DNA of 64,000 bases, taken from positions 265,529,001 through 265,593,000 of the forward strand of contig OY856414.1 of the NCBI GenBank assembly GCA_963693085.1, in the 5' to 3' direction. The stretch is from Alisma plantago-aquatica (lineage: Eukaryota; Streptophyta; Magnoliopsida; Alismatales; Alismataceae). This document shows, one piece after another, positions 10,050 to 21,477 of this stretch. The notes beneath the pieces are model-generated. The model searched no databases. It was not told the origin of the DNA and saw only the letters and a program-made list of their open reading frames with translations. Positions within the stretch are counted from its first letter, which is position 1. Every line of letters begins with the position of its first letter. The translations under genes and the position numbers were made by a program.

Positions 10050-10937
10050 ATGATGGAGTTATTGTAATGATATCTTTTAAATAATTGTAATGGGTCATCT
10101 CTATATGATGTGTCTATCTTTCTATGCTTGTAATACATGATTTTAATGAAATTGGCCATCTTTACTTGATTCCAATGGATATTTTTATGTGAGACATCTT
10201 CAGAATATGGATTATAAGATCATCATTGTAGAACATACAAAATAAGGGGAGTAATAAATAAAAATGCAACCTTTAAAATTGTGGCAAAATTGACAAGGAT
10301 CTATGACACAATTACTTAAAACAGTTATGAAACAAATCCAGACACATTCTCGGTCGAGAAACTGTTCGACCGAGAACACTATCGGTCGAAAGATCGTCGA
10401 CCGAGCAGGTTTCTGTTGTCAAGTTTGCAATAAAACTGAATATATTTGCAAATTAATCATGTTTTCCCTTCATCATGTTGAAGATAAAATTGGCTAAACC
10501 GCTTCCACTTTGGAAGATGTTTTCTTTGATATTTGTGCTATTTAAATAAAAACTCTTATTTACATTTTTGGCTTTTAAATGGACATATTTTTTCATTAGA
10601 TTTGATGGGATATCTAATTAAGGGGGAGTTTTTATTCTTAACGGTTATCTTTTTGAAATGACAAAGGGGGAGAGATAAATATAAAACTAAAATTTAGTAA
10701 TTATGTAAAACTCAATTAATGAGTTTCATAAATAAACTCTTGGCTTTACATTGAAAGTTGCTATATTCCCAAATGATCTGGATTTCATGTTCCATAATTC
10801 ATGGGGAATAATAAGCACACATTTTATACACAAGAGAAAAAGCTACAAAAGGTAATCTAAAGGTATGAAACTCATATGTCTTATATTTCCTTTATTTATA
10901 TTTTGGAAATGTTTGTCATCTTCAAAAAGGGGGAGAT
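10050..10937 (+). other. 3' untranslated region of the copia-like element with two hairpins and PPT
   Basis: This part is non-coding and AT-rich. Two GGTCGA hairpins lie at about 10351-10404. A GGGGGAG block (10620-10626) and a second (10668-10674) precede the true PPT AAAAAGGGGGAGAT (10924-10937), which abuts the 3' LTR. Confidence 0.8.
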
Positions 10938-12353
10938 CGTTGGCTAAATGGACATCTATAAATCCCTTTGTTTTGATTATGACAAACATTTCATTCTTAT
11001 TAATCTAACGTGCTACTTGAGTGTGCAGGATGACAAAGTAACAAGGGAAAATCTACAAGCTTACATATTTATATTTTCATGCAATGTAATCACTGTTGTA
11101 AAAACTTGTACAAAAATTATAATGTACAAGTACTTAGAATTGCATGTAAATCAAGCGTTAGATTCTCCCTAGCTAAACACCACAGTTAGACATGTCATCC
11201 CATTCAAATATGATTTTTTTTGCACACTCACACACATAATTAGTGCCTAAATTGAAACCTTGAAACAGGATCAATCTCGGTCGACAAACTCCTCGACCGA
11301 GACACTCTCGGTCGACAATCTTCTCGACCGAGAAAGATCGGAAGTAGCCGTTAGACACAACATACAAGTTAGTTGGCAGTTGAAGAAAGACGTTGCAAAT
11401 CACTTGTTCCAGAGAGCCTGTCGGTCGACAAAAGTTCGACCGAGTAGGTGTCTCGGTCGACCATTTGTCGACCGAGATGGTCTCTGACAGCAACTGCAGA
11501 ATTAATTAATTAGCCGTTGTTAAAGCAACAACTTTGTACCTAACGGCTAGTTAAGCACTTAGAAACCCCTAGAAGTCATCTAGAATGTCCTTAAGCTTCC
11601 TTAGGTCATTCCTATAAATAGGACAAGCCATAGGACACCTAAATACACTTGTTTTACACTTGCTATACTTGAGAAATACTTGAGCATACTTGAGCAATCT
11701 GTTGCAAGCAAATTGAGCACTGTGATCATTGGCCTACTTTCTCCTTAGCTCAAATTCGTGTCCTATAGGCTAGAATCTCCTACCCACAGCAATCACAAGT
11801 TCACACATTTGGTTAGGAGATCTATACGCTTGATCTAGGCATATCAAGCCTTGGGCTTTAAAGGATAAGTTGTAATTTCCTTTTTCTTTCTTATTCCCTA
11901 TTACTGTTTGTACTCTCCTTGCTACTCCTAGGTTGGAGGCTGCGGATTGGAGAGGGTGAAGATCTTCTTGGAAAAGAAGGAGACTTTAAGCTACTTCAGA
12001 AGGCTGGTGCAACGGGAGGTTACTTCTAGAGAGGAAGGCTACTTCAAGGGGGAGCTTGGAGTTACTTCAAGAAGGCTACCTCAGGGTTGGTGCACCTACT
12101 TCAAGTGAAGGCTGTTCAAAGGGTGTGGTTGAAAGTATTGTATTTTGTATAAATCCTCGAGAGGTAATAAAATAAATACTTTCAAATCCCGGTTGGGTAA
12201 GCAACCGGGTAGTGGACTGACAACTATAGTCTTTGCTATAGTTGGAACCACTCTAAACGCCTGTCTCCTTCTTCTAATCTCAATTTTGGTTGTTTGAGTT
12301 AAATAATTTTTAAAATCACTATAAAACTCTATTCACCCCCCTAGTAGTTTTCA
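10938..12353 (+). repeat. Copia-like 3' LTR
   Basis: The 1,416-bp LTR pairs with 4228-5646. Its first base is C instead of T, so the terminal TG is lost, consistent with mutation after insertion. The hairpins (11275-11477), MSA-type sites and TATA box (11613-11620) are all retained. It ends TTTTCA before the GCTAT duplication. Confidence 0.92.
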
Positions 12354-13337
12354 GCTATTATATTTGTAAACCATGATCCATGATAGAAAATATTGGATGA
12401 ATATTTCAGGATTAAATTGTGCTTGATTTACTCTGGATTACTCAACTGAATCTGCATTCAAGACAGCTTGATAGGTATGTGGTTACGCTTATGACTACCC
12501 GAATTAGTTTTCCGGGATTTTGTCGATGTTTCCATCGTGACTTGAATGAAACTGTTGGATGCATTTAATTCTTGTAAAGTATAATGTGAATATGACTATC
12601 ACATAAGAAATATGCCTACTAGCTCAGATCCTAGTTCCCTCTGCAATTTTATAAATTGACCTAGTAAATGGCTACCAATGAGGGTAGGTCCATCAGGTCA
12701 TTAAATGACTTAGTAAATGGCTACCAATGGGGTAGGTCCATCAAGTCATCATGAGTCAGGGATTGGTCTACCTTTGGGTAGGACCATGTGACTCCATAAC
12801 CCTAGGTATTGGCTACCTGTGTGGTAGGGCCATGGGGGTAAGGATCTACCATATGAGAGAGGTGGTATCCATGTCCACTGTAGGGACATTACAGAGAAAG
12901 GGGATAGGCAAGGATTGAGTAGTATTTCTTAAAACATAATCTTGGTTGTTAAATGATCTTTGGTTGATTACATTGTTAACATAGTTGAAAAATTATTGTT
13001 TCCCACACATACCAGCTTCGACTGACCGACGTTTTGTTTGTCGGCGTTTTAGGTATAAATGAAAAGCACAAATAGTAAAGTGGCAGATGTGGAATTAACT
13101 GAAAAATAACGTGCATAGGAGGATTAGTTAGTTTAGCATCTTCATGGATAGAAGCTTAGAAATCCCAGTTTTTCCAAGGTAAGAAAAGTTTCATTTTATA
13201 CCAGTTTTCAGTTTAGTTGGTAAATTTTATTAATTGTTATTGATTATTTGTCGAACCTTTGATCCTGTTAATTGAATAACGACTCTGACCTTCGGGTCTC
13301 CCTTAATTGGGGGTTACCAGGAGACGGGGTCGTTACA
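12354..13337 (+). repeat. Chromovirus 5' LTR, second part
   Basis: This part matches 19738-20720 and ends GGGGTCGTTACA next to the PBS. It holds an imperfect tandem repeat (12658-12840). Confidence 0.88.
12658..12840 (+). repeat. Imperfect ~49-bp tandem repeat in chromovirus LTR
   Basis: Units of the type TAGTAAATGGCTACCAATG...GGTAGGTCCATCA occur twice closely (12658-12756), then two weaker copies with ATTGG-CTACC...GGTAGG-CCATG. The same block is present in the right LTR at about 20040-20222. Confidence 0.75.
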
Positions 13338-13339
13338 AT

Positions 13340-13351
13340 TGGTATCAGAGC
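13340..13351 (+). other. Primer binding site, initiator tRNA-Met (chromovirus)
   Basis: TGGTATCAGAGC starts two bases after the LTR end and fixes the plus orientation of this element. Confidence 0.9.
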
Positions 13352-16300
13352 CTAGGTTCCTCATCTAATCAGTAATAATTATTAAATTTTACAAATTCCA
13401 TAGAACCGAGGGAGTTATTATATGATTACCTGAAAGACAGAGGTGTCTAGAAAAGGATCACGACCGGGGGCTGGCAATATTTTCCTCCGCACCGCTAGTC
13501 GGAATACGAGGACTTCCGGATCTGTATGACTACCTGGCCAAAGTCTTAGGGTATGATTCGAAATAAGATACCTTTAGGACTCTCTCATCTTGTTCATCCC
13601 TTCTCAACTCAAATTCTATTAAGGACCTTTAGGATTAGGGTTTTCTCTCTTTTCCTCACCCTCTTGAGGTATGGGTAAGGTTGATAAGGATTAAGAAATC
13701 CTCCACCAAATTAATAAAAAGCATGTAAATAATATGTCATGGACATAAGGTTAATAGAGTAAGCGTAAAGGAATAGATACATGCCTAGGTCGTATGACAC
13801 GAGTTGTCATTTCCCTCAAGAGAGATTCGGGGATAGAAGTCCTTGGTAGGAGGATGAGTAGAGAGAGTTAGTCTTGGAGGTAGAGACCTCCTTTAAAAAT
13901 AGAGACCTAGCACAACCTTTGAGGATGATGTTAACCTTAACCCTAAGTGAAGGTTAGAGAGAGAGATGACATGATGAGTTGGATGTCATGGTTGACCGAG
14001 TGTTTGGACATGCCTTTGGGATGCCATAAAAGGGTAGATGACCTAGTACCTTTGGCGACCCAATCCTGGCGAGGGTCGTGCATGCTAGAGAGAAGGATAG
14101 CTCCCTCATGGATGAGGTTAGAAGAGAACCTATAGTTACCCTATGGGCATAGGCAAGTAGGGTATAGCTTGATGAAACCCTGGTTAAGAGATCATGATGG
14201 ATGGCTTATGAAAGGGGTATGGATGCTCTTGAGCCAAACATGAGTTGAGCATAGGCTTCAACCACATAAGGGTATGCTTGTGAGCATGAGCCTTCATGGA
14301 GAAGGGACATCTAGTAAGGATAGTTGGGGGTGTAATTAGATCTAGAGAGAGGGAGCAGAACCCCAACAGGGAGGTTGGAAGCCTAAAACCCCGAAACTTG
14401 AGGAATAGTGGGGAGTCGAGAATGATGCGACCTAAGTGGATGATAGTGGTTGCCTTATGCTTGATCCCTGGAGGTTGGTGATATCTTGGTTGCCTTTAGA
14501 GGAACCAAACCTTAGAGGGAGGATGATGCTTCTAGTACCTATGGTATAAGTGATTACCTACTGGATGAGATAAGGAGTGCTCTAGACCCTGAGGAGGTTT
14601 AAGTAACCAGTTGTGAGGCTTTATACCTAGTTGGTTGCCCTGGAAGAGGACTCAACTCCAAAGTGTTGCTCGAGTAGAGGGATCATGGAAGTACTTGACA
14701 TACCTTGGACATGCTTGATTCGTGGTTAAGAGTTTGAGCAGGCAGTTGGACACCCAAAGGTGGACTTAGGATTCCTAGGCCTAAGAAGGGAAGCGGTGTA
14801 CCCGATGTTCATGATGAGATTTGATTCTCTATAGTTCCGAGCATGGTACTCATCATGTGTAGAGGTAAAGGAAATCCCTTAAGGTAAGGGTATGTTTGAT
14901 GAACCCCTAAAAACTTAGTTGATCTAATGTTGAGGATGAGAACAAGTGTGACCTAGCATGGTTTAGTAGGTACTCTGGTGCCTTAGTAGTTTCTGGATTA
15001 AGCATGCTCATGTGAATGTAAACCCTAAGGACGCTTGTGACCTTTGTTATCAAGGGGTAGTATCCTCCCATCCGGGGAGAGGGGCCCTCTGGTAGGGGGT
15101 TTACCAGTTTGGTAGGTTTTGAGGAAACCTAAGAAGGTTTCATAGGATCTTGAGAAGCTAAGTGAAGAGTACATGGCGTGAGAATGAACCTATAGACCCA
15201 TAGATAACCATCTCTATGTGCATGTGGAGGTAACCGATATGGGGCCTGACCAAGGTAGGCAGGTCGCCATAATCCCTGTGAAAGGATGAAAGACATCCCA
15301 AGAATGCAGAGAGAGATGATGAAGGATTGGATAAGGTTCTAAGTCGGACATGTACTATAATAGAATCCTAAGTCTGTCCTAGGGTTAGGTAGGGATAAGA
15401 CCGATGGAAGAAGGAGTCGCCTAATTCCCTAGTTGCACAAGACCATAGGGTTGGGAGGTAACAGCTATCATTGTCTGAGGGCCATGGGTTAGGAGATTGA
15501 TCACCTTCATGAACTCATGGGACCCAAAGGGCAGATGAGTAGGGCACTCTCTGATGCATAAGGGAAAAAAGGGATGACCCCAAAAGTGTCGGCTCCCTAT
15601 AGACCTAGAGGAGATGACCTAGGATTGTGCTTGGACCAAGTAAGTTTGAGACCAGTTTTCCATGGAAGTAATTTTGATATCATGATGGTTGTGATGTAGA
15701 GACATATGTGGCACATTTCAACTTAGATTTGAAAGTGTACTGGCGAGGTGGGCTGTACCATCTCTACTCTTGGAACAGGAAGAACTCTGTATTTGGACTG
15801 CAGCCAAATGCTTATTTCTTCTTGTTATGGGAGTGAGAGATAGGATAGTACGCATGCCTTACACTAAGGATAAAGATGATGTAAGTTGGAACGTAGCTAC
15901 AAGGTATAAGGACAGAGATGATAACATACCATGGTGGAGTGAATGATACATGGATGGTTTACAAACACTAAGAGAGATAAGGTAGTCATCTTATAAGGAT
16001 GTTTTTAGCATGAGCTATGTGGAATTTTGCAAGTGATACAAGGTTGAGTTTGATCACCATTAGTATGAGCTCAGAGTTTCTTGATGAAGACAAACTTAGA
16101 GTTTGAGATGAGATGATAAGTATAATACATGGAGGTGTATGTCCTCAACAATACATAACACTTAAGGCTAAGAAGTGGTAATGAATGCTCTGGTTGAGAT
16201 ATAGCTTCCTAGTTTATCTGGAAGCTAGAAGAAGTTGAGGTTTCTAGGCTAACCTTAAGTCGAGAAAAATAGATAAGTTTGGCTAACCTTCAGACCTACG

Positions 16301-16568
16301 AGATCTATTAAACAAGATTAGGGGTTGTCTGGATAGCCAACCTAGTCCTTGATGAGGTAGAAGGATGGTTGTAGAACCCTGGATACCCTTCTTTGGATAG
16401 GAAGGTAGTAAAACCCTAATGAGAGTGGTTTAGGGTTTCTGAGGTATTGATCTTAAGGAATCATGACATATCAGAGATCATGGTTTTAAGATCACTAAAC
16501 ATCGTAATACTACTAAGGTAGTAAGTGATGGTAGCAATCTAGATGCTTAAAACAAAGTTGCATGTGGT
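13352..16568 (+). pseudogene. Chromovirus gag-protease-RT region, decayed beyond recognition
   Basis: This is the expected place of gag, protease, RT and RNase H between the PBS and the integrase remnant. No reading frame over about 60 codons supports a domain, and I could not recognise an RT core or a gag zinc knuckle. The text is rich in GG and AGG words, as in a decayed coding strand. At 3.2 kb it is shorter than the intact region of Tekay/Del elements, so deletions are likely too. Confidence 0.5.
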
Positions 16569-17000
16569 ATGTTGCCATGCATGATAGGAGGTGAAGGACG
16601 AACACCAGTAACCCAGTGCATGGATATAAAGTATAAAAGTTCCTGAGGGGTAACGGGAGTTCATCACTATGGATGTTGTGAGTCTCCCCTAGACCAAGGA
16701 AGGTCAAGATGCAATATGGGTTATGGTAGATCACCTTACCTAGATGACATGAGAAAGAAGGAGTATTGTAAAGAGACATGTTTTGTTGAACTACATAAGA
16801 GAAAGAGAGATGATTCAACTATGCCATGATGCGAGTTCAAAAGCTCTTGGCTATGACCAAGGTTTACCTCCATGAGGTGGAAGTAGATAAATGAAGAACT
16901 CGATGATAGTACAGTTTATCACCCCATACTAATGGAAAGTATGATCCAGACTAGAGGGTCTGATGAGAGCCATTGTGCTTGTCCAGGGTGATACCAAGAG
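16569..17000 (+). pseudogene. Chromovirus integrase remnant
   Basis: Read in shifting frames, this stretch gives recognisable Tekay/Del-type integrase pieces. EVKDEHQ (near 16580) is followed by an ITMD-like piece with the first catalytic Asp, then QDAIWVMVDHLT (from 16705), matching the conserved HDAIWVIVDRLTK block. Further on, HP and then a MIQT-like piece (near 16920-16960) match the AYHPQTDGQSERVIQTLE block. Stops and indels separate every piece, so it cannot make an integrase. Confidence 0.7.
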
Positions 17001-17278
17001 ACAGTTCTAAAGATGTGATGTTAACCACCATAACCTTTATCGGGATGAAAGAAGTCTTATTGAGAGGATGTGTCGGTCACCACTTCATTAAGATGATGTT
17101 GGTGAAGGAGACCTCGCGAAGGTAAAAAAAGAACCACAGTGTGTGCAGATGAAGTCACTTTGATCGTGCAATGGCTGAGAGAGAGAGCCCAGTGGTGACA
17201 TGAGTCACAAGCTGATGCAAAGCAGACTGACTTGCAGTTCACTATGGGAGAATATGTGAAGTGAAAATCCGACCCCTC

Positions 17279-17655
17279 TAAGCTACAGCTGAGAAAGCTG
17301 AGTCCCCGATATATGGGTCCCTTGAGATGGATTGGTGGAGATGGTTGTGTTTAGCCTTGCCCTCAGGATAATATGAGGTGTAATGTGTTCCATGAGTTCG
17401 ATCTAGAGCACTATGTGAGGTACCCAAGCCATGTGCTGAGCCTTGAACCTATTCAGCTTTAGAGAGGCTGAAATGTCCTGAGTCACCTATGAGGGTACCA
17501 TATGCCAAGGTAAGAAAGAACTCATATGGAAGAATATGAGATGATAAAGGTTCTTAGGAAGCACCATGGAAAGGGTAAGGCCACATGGGAGCCAAGATGG
17601 ACATATGAGAGGCTTATCCTAAATTGTTTGTTTGCTTGGTGGAATTTTGAGGGCA
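17279..17655 (+). pseudogene. Integrase C-terminus and chromodomain remnant
   Basis: KLSPRYMGP (near 17296) matches the integrase C-terminal block KLSPRYIGPF. It is followed by ALPS, VFHEFDLEHYV and PSHVLSLEPIQL (about 17388-17460), then a chromodomain-like KVLRKHHGKGKATWE (about 17547-17592). In intact chromoviruses the chromodomain targets integration to heterochromatin. The end runs into the PPT, as in Tekay/Del elements. Frameshifts near KLSPRYMGP and before the chromodomain make it a pseudogene. Confidence 0.75.
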
Positions 17656-17663
17656 AATTCCTA

Positions 17664-17678
17664 TAAGAGGGGAAGGAT
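17664..17678 (+). other. Polypurine tract of the chromovirus
   Basis: TAAGAGGGGAAGGA immediately precedes the TG of the right LTR. A GAGGGCAAATTCC word just upstream echoes the GAGGACGAAATTCC word usual at this place in Tekay/Del elements. Confidence 0.8.
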
Positions 17679-20600
17679 GTTACAACCCCAAATTTTGGGT
17701 TCCTTTGGTGAGAAATGTAATTTCTCATAACAAAGATAAATGGGAAAATAATAATGTCTTGTGATTGAATGCATGTATTTCATTTAAAATAGCCTTGTTG
17801 GTTTATTTGTGGGCTTTATTGGCTATTGGGCCCAATAACAAGGAGATTCAATTAATTAAGGATTCGAGAAAAAAAAGATGTGGAAACCTCTAGAAGGTAA
17901 AAGAATGTAATCTAGGGATGTATTTCGTACCCTTAGGTTCCTTGGGTGCCAAGGAATCCAAGATTGTGAAGAAAAGGCAATAATACAAGAAAAGATCAAA
18001 TAAGTATTTCTTTATTGAGAAAGAAATTGAAAGCAATGTTAAAATGTGGAAAATAAGTGAAAAGATGTATAATTAAGTAATCCTTAGTGGAATTTCGTAT
18101 CCCAAAAATTCCTAATTATAAAAAGGAATACTAATGAGGAAAATAAAAGAGAAATAAAGAGAAATCCTCAAAAGGAAATATTTTAATAAGAAAAAAAAAA
18201 CAAGATAGTAGATAAAAGATAAATGAGAGGCTAAAGTATATTCCCAAGATGGGATTTTGAGACATTAAGGTTTCTTGTGATTCAAGGAACTCAGAATAAT
18301 AATGTAATGGCAAAAGTAGAAGGAAATATCAGTTAATTTGGTTTATTTATAAATAACTTGCATATGAAGGAAACCCCTTTTTCCTTTAGAATCTGGGTTT
18401 CAAATTTAATACATGAGTAGATATTGCCAAGATAGAGTTTCCTCTAAAATTTGAGTGAAAAAGGTTAATCGAGGAGGGAGATATGAATTTCTCAAATTAT
18501 CCCCCTAAATACAAAATTCTTTTGTAAATAAGAATAATTCTTTTTCCTTTTGGTCAGCGCGGGCAAGGAAAGCCGTTGGATCAGAATCCAACGCTTCCTG
18601 CTTATCGTCCAATTCTACACGGACGTGGACTCTGCCAAGACACAGAGGGTCTTTCCCTCTTGATTTCCTCTTTATCCGGTACATGTGCGCCCATGGAAAC
18701 GTTTCCATCAGGTTCGGGAGGGAATTTCGCGCCTCCCCGACCCTATTTTGCTGAGCCCTCGGTGTTCCTATAAGAAACGCCCAATTGGGCAGGAAACAGG
18801 GATGGCGACGAGGTGAGGAACCCTAGAAGAACCCCCTATAACCTATAAATAGTACCCCTCTAGATCCCTCGCACCCTAACGGAGACTACCGGCCACCTAT
18901 TTGGTGCTATCGTGTACTGGAATCATGATTGGAACCTGCTCCGATGAGCTCCTGACAACGCCGCCGTCGTGGGCCAAGCGGAAAGGGAAGAAGGAGAGCA
19001 ACAGCAGTATCCGTCGGATTGAGGATCAATATGATCCCGCACACCAATCCAACGGATCAAAAAGGAGCCGACTGACTTAAGTTGTGCGTGACGACAGGTG
19101 ACGGATCGGGAAGGTGGACGCGGGACCACGAATCGGACGGCCTCCAATTTTTGGTAATCAACTATCTCTGACCGAAATTCTGAAGAAAATACTTTTCTTG
19201 TGAAATTCATAGAAATTACTAGGAATCTCAGATTGATAAACTCAAAATATGAAAGTTGACTAGAAAAATACAAGGAACAAGATAAAAATGGTTTGGACAC
19301 CTGAATATATATATATTAGCAAAAGTGCATATTTTGAATAGAAAAGGTATTAATTTATGGTTAGAAAACCTAATTGATGATCGAAAATAGATTTAATCTT
19401 ACAAGTGTGTAAATTCGAGAATTATTAATTGGTTTGATGATTAAGATAGATTGTAACCTGTTTTGATGATAAAATTGCAAGGATTAGGGTTTTAAACCTA
19501 ATATGTTGATTTAAAACCCGTAGAAATCCTAAGTGAGGGATAAAGGGAAGAAAGAATATAATAACCTGATAATTAGGGTTTTTGAGATCCAAATCTGATA
19601 TTAAGATCTTAATGGGAAACAAACTGAGATCATTAGGGTTTGATGGATATTTTGATAAAAATAAAGTAAAAATGGGTGAAACCCTAATTATGGTCGAAAC
19701 CTTAAAAAGGGCTAGTAACCCTAGGGCACGATTAGACCTATTAGATTTGTAAACCGTGATCCGTGATAGAAAATATTGGATGAATATTTCAGGATTAAAT
19801 TGTGCTTGATTTACTCTGGATTACTCAACTGAATCTGCATTCAAGACATCTTGATAGGTATGTGGTTACACTTATGACTACCCGAATTAGTTTTCCGGGA
19901 TTTTGTCGATGTTTCCATCGTGACTTGAATGAAACTGTTGGATGCATTTAATTATTGTAAAGTATAATGTGAATATGACTATCACATAAGAAATATGCCT
20001 ACTAGCTCAGATCCTAGTCTCCTCTGTAATTTTATAAATTGACCTAGTAAATGGCTACCGATGAGGGTAGGTCCATCAGGTCATTAAATGACTTAGTAAA
20101 TGGCTACCAATGGGGTAGGTCCATCAAGTCATCATGAGTCAGGGATTGGTCTACCTTTGGGTAGGACCATGCGACTCCATAACCCTAGGTATTGGCTACC
20201 TATGTGGTAGGGCCATGGGGGTAAGGATCTACCATATGAGAGAGGTGGTATCCATGTCCACTGCAGGGACGTTACAGAGAAAGGGGATAGGCAAGGATTG
20301 AGTAGTATTTCTTAAAACGTAATCTTGGTTGTTAAATGATATTTGGTTGATTACATTGTTAACATAGTTGAACAATAATTGTTTCCCACACATACCAGCT
20401 TCGGCTGACCGACGTTTTATTTGTCGGCGTTTTAGGTACAAATGAAAAGAACAAACAGTAAAGTGGCAGATGTGGAATTAACTGAGAAATAGCGTGCATA
20501 GGAGGATTAGTTAGTTTAGCATCTTCATGGATAGAAGCTTAGAAATCCCAGTTTTTCCAAGGTAAGAAAAGTTTCATTTTATACCAATTTTCAATTTAGT

Positions 20601-20720
20601 TGGTAAAGTTTATTAATTGTTATTAATTATTTGTCGAACCTTTGATCCTGTTAATTGAATAACGACTCTGACATTTGGGTCTCCCTTAATTGGGGGTTAC
20701 CGGGAGACGGGGTCGTTACA
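17679..20720 (+). repeat. Chromovirus 3' LTR (3,042 bp, uninterrupted)
   Basis: It begins TGTTACAACCCC and ends GGTCGTTACA, with a TATA box TATAAATA at 18844-18851 and a tandem repeat at about 20040-20222. It is the reference for the split left copy. Small ORFs inside it are shared with the left LTR and carry no domain. Confidence 0.9.
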
Positions 20721-21477
20721 CTTTCATTCACATTTTCTCCATGTTTTCCCTTTCTCTCATCATGTCTTTCATTGAGATGAACATGCGGGGCTAATCCCCT
20801 TTATCTTTACGACTGGGAGTAGCTCGGGTAATCGTTGTATGACATTTTTTACATAGTTTATCATAATTTGTCTCTTAAATCTGTGGTATGATTTCATTTT
20901 CTCCATTATATCATTATGATTGATCACCCTAATGATAATCTAATACCTTTAATTACTTTGAAAGAAGAATTAACAGTTGAAAAGAGACGAAATTCACATT
21001 AACTAATAAATCCTTTGAACAAGGTGATGTACAGTTAATGGTGGACACCTAGAGTATGGTCTTCATACACCTAGTTTAGGGTATAGGTTACTACTACCGT
21101 GGAACCGACCTAGACTTAGGTAGTGAGTTGTATCATGAAAGTGAGCAATTCTGAATACAGGCCACTACTCGAAATGAGAGACGAATTAGGATAACTGTGT
21201 AGGAATTAATACAACGAGAACCTGTGGTGAAACCGCAATCCTAAAGATTCCCATTTGCATTGATTAAACCAAACATTTAATCGATCGCTCGATTTTCTTT
21301 TATTTTTCTTTTCTTTTTCAATCAACTCTCAAATCATTTTAATCGGTCTAGTTCATTGCAAGTAGTTAGTAGTAGTCTACCAATAATTACATTTCCCTGA
21401 GTTTGACTCGGGCCTCACAAAGGCCTATATTACTCTGACGCGTGCACTTGCGTTCTACGCACGGTAAATTCGTGTCA
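20721..21477 (+). repeat. 3' LTR of the plus-strand Athila element, second part
   Basis: It resumes exactly where the first part breaks off, after the target duplication ctttc (20721-20725). Its reverse complement matches 22960-23700 of the next Athila LTR, including GATGAACATGCGGGGCTAATC and the GGCCTATATTACA-like word. It ends CGTGTCA at 21477, the outer end of the LTR. Confidence 0.87.

Larger units (their letters stand above)
4228..12353 (+). mobile_element. Non-autonomous Ty1/copia (SIRE-like) LTR retrotransposon with gag fragment and intact extra ORF
   Basis: The LTRs are 4228-5646 and 10938-12353. A PBS for initiator tRNA-Met (TGGTATCAGAGC) follows the first LTR, and a PPT (AAAAAGGGGGAGAT) precedes the second. 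The flanks CCTAT (4223-4227) and GCTAT (12354-12358) fit a 5-bp duplication with one change. The 5.3-kb interior encodes the C-terminal part of a copia gag and a 459-codon ORF in the env-like position. I see no protease, integrase, reverse transcriptase or RNase H, so those must come from an autonomous relative. By eye the two LTRs differ by about 16 substitutions and one 3-bp indel, which makes this a young insertion. Confidence 0.9.
2164..20720 (+). mobile_element. Decayed Tekay/Del-type Ty3/gypsy chromovirus, itself interrupted
   Basis: Two long direct repeats begin TGTTACAACCCC and end GGTCGTTACA: the left LTR is 2164-4227 plus 12354-13337, the right LTR is 17679-20720 (3,042 bp). Next to the left LTR is an initiator-tRNA-Met PBS, and before the right LTR a PPT. 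The flanks ctttt and ctttc look like a 5-bp target duplication with one change. The flanking DNA joins into a continuous Athila LTR when this element is removed. The internal part (13338-17678) keeps frame-broken integrase and chromodomain-like remnants, which place it in the chromovirus group. Confidence 0.88.
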
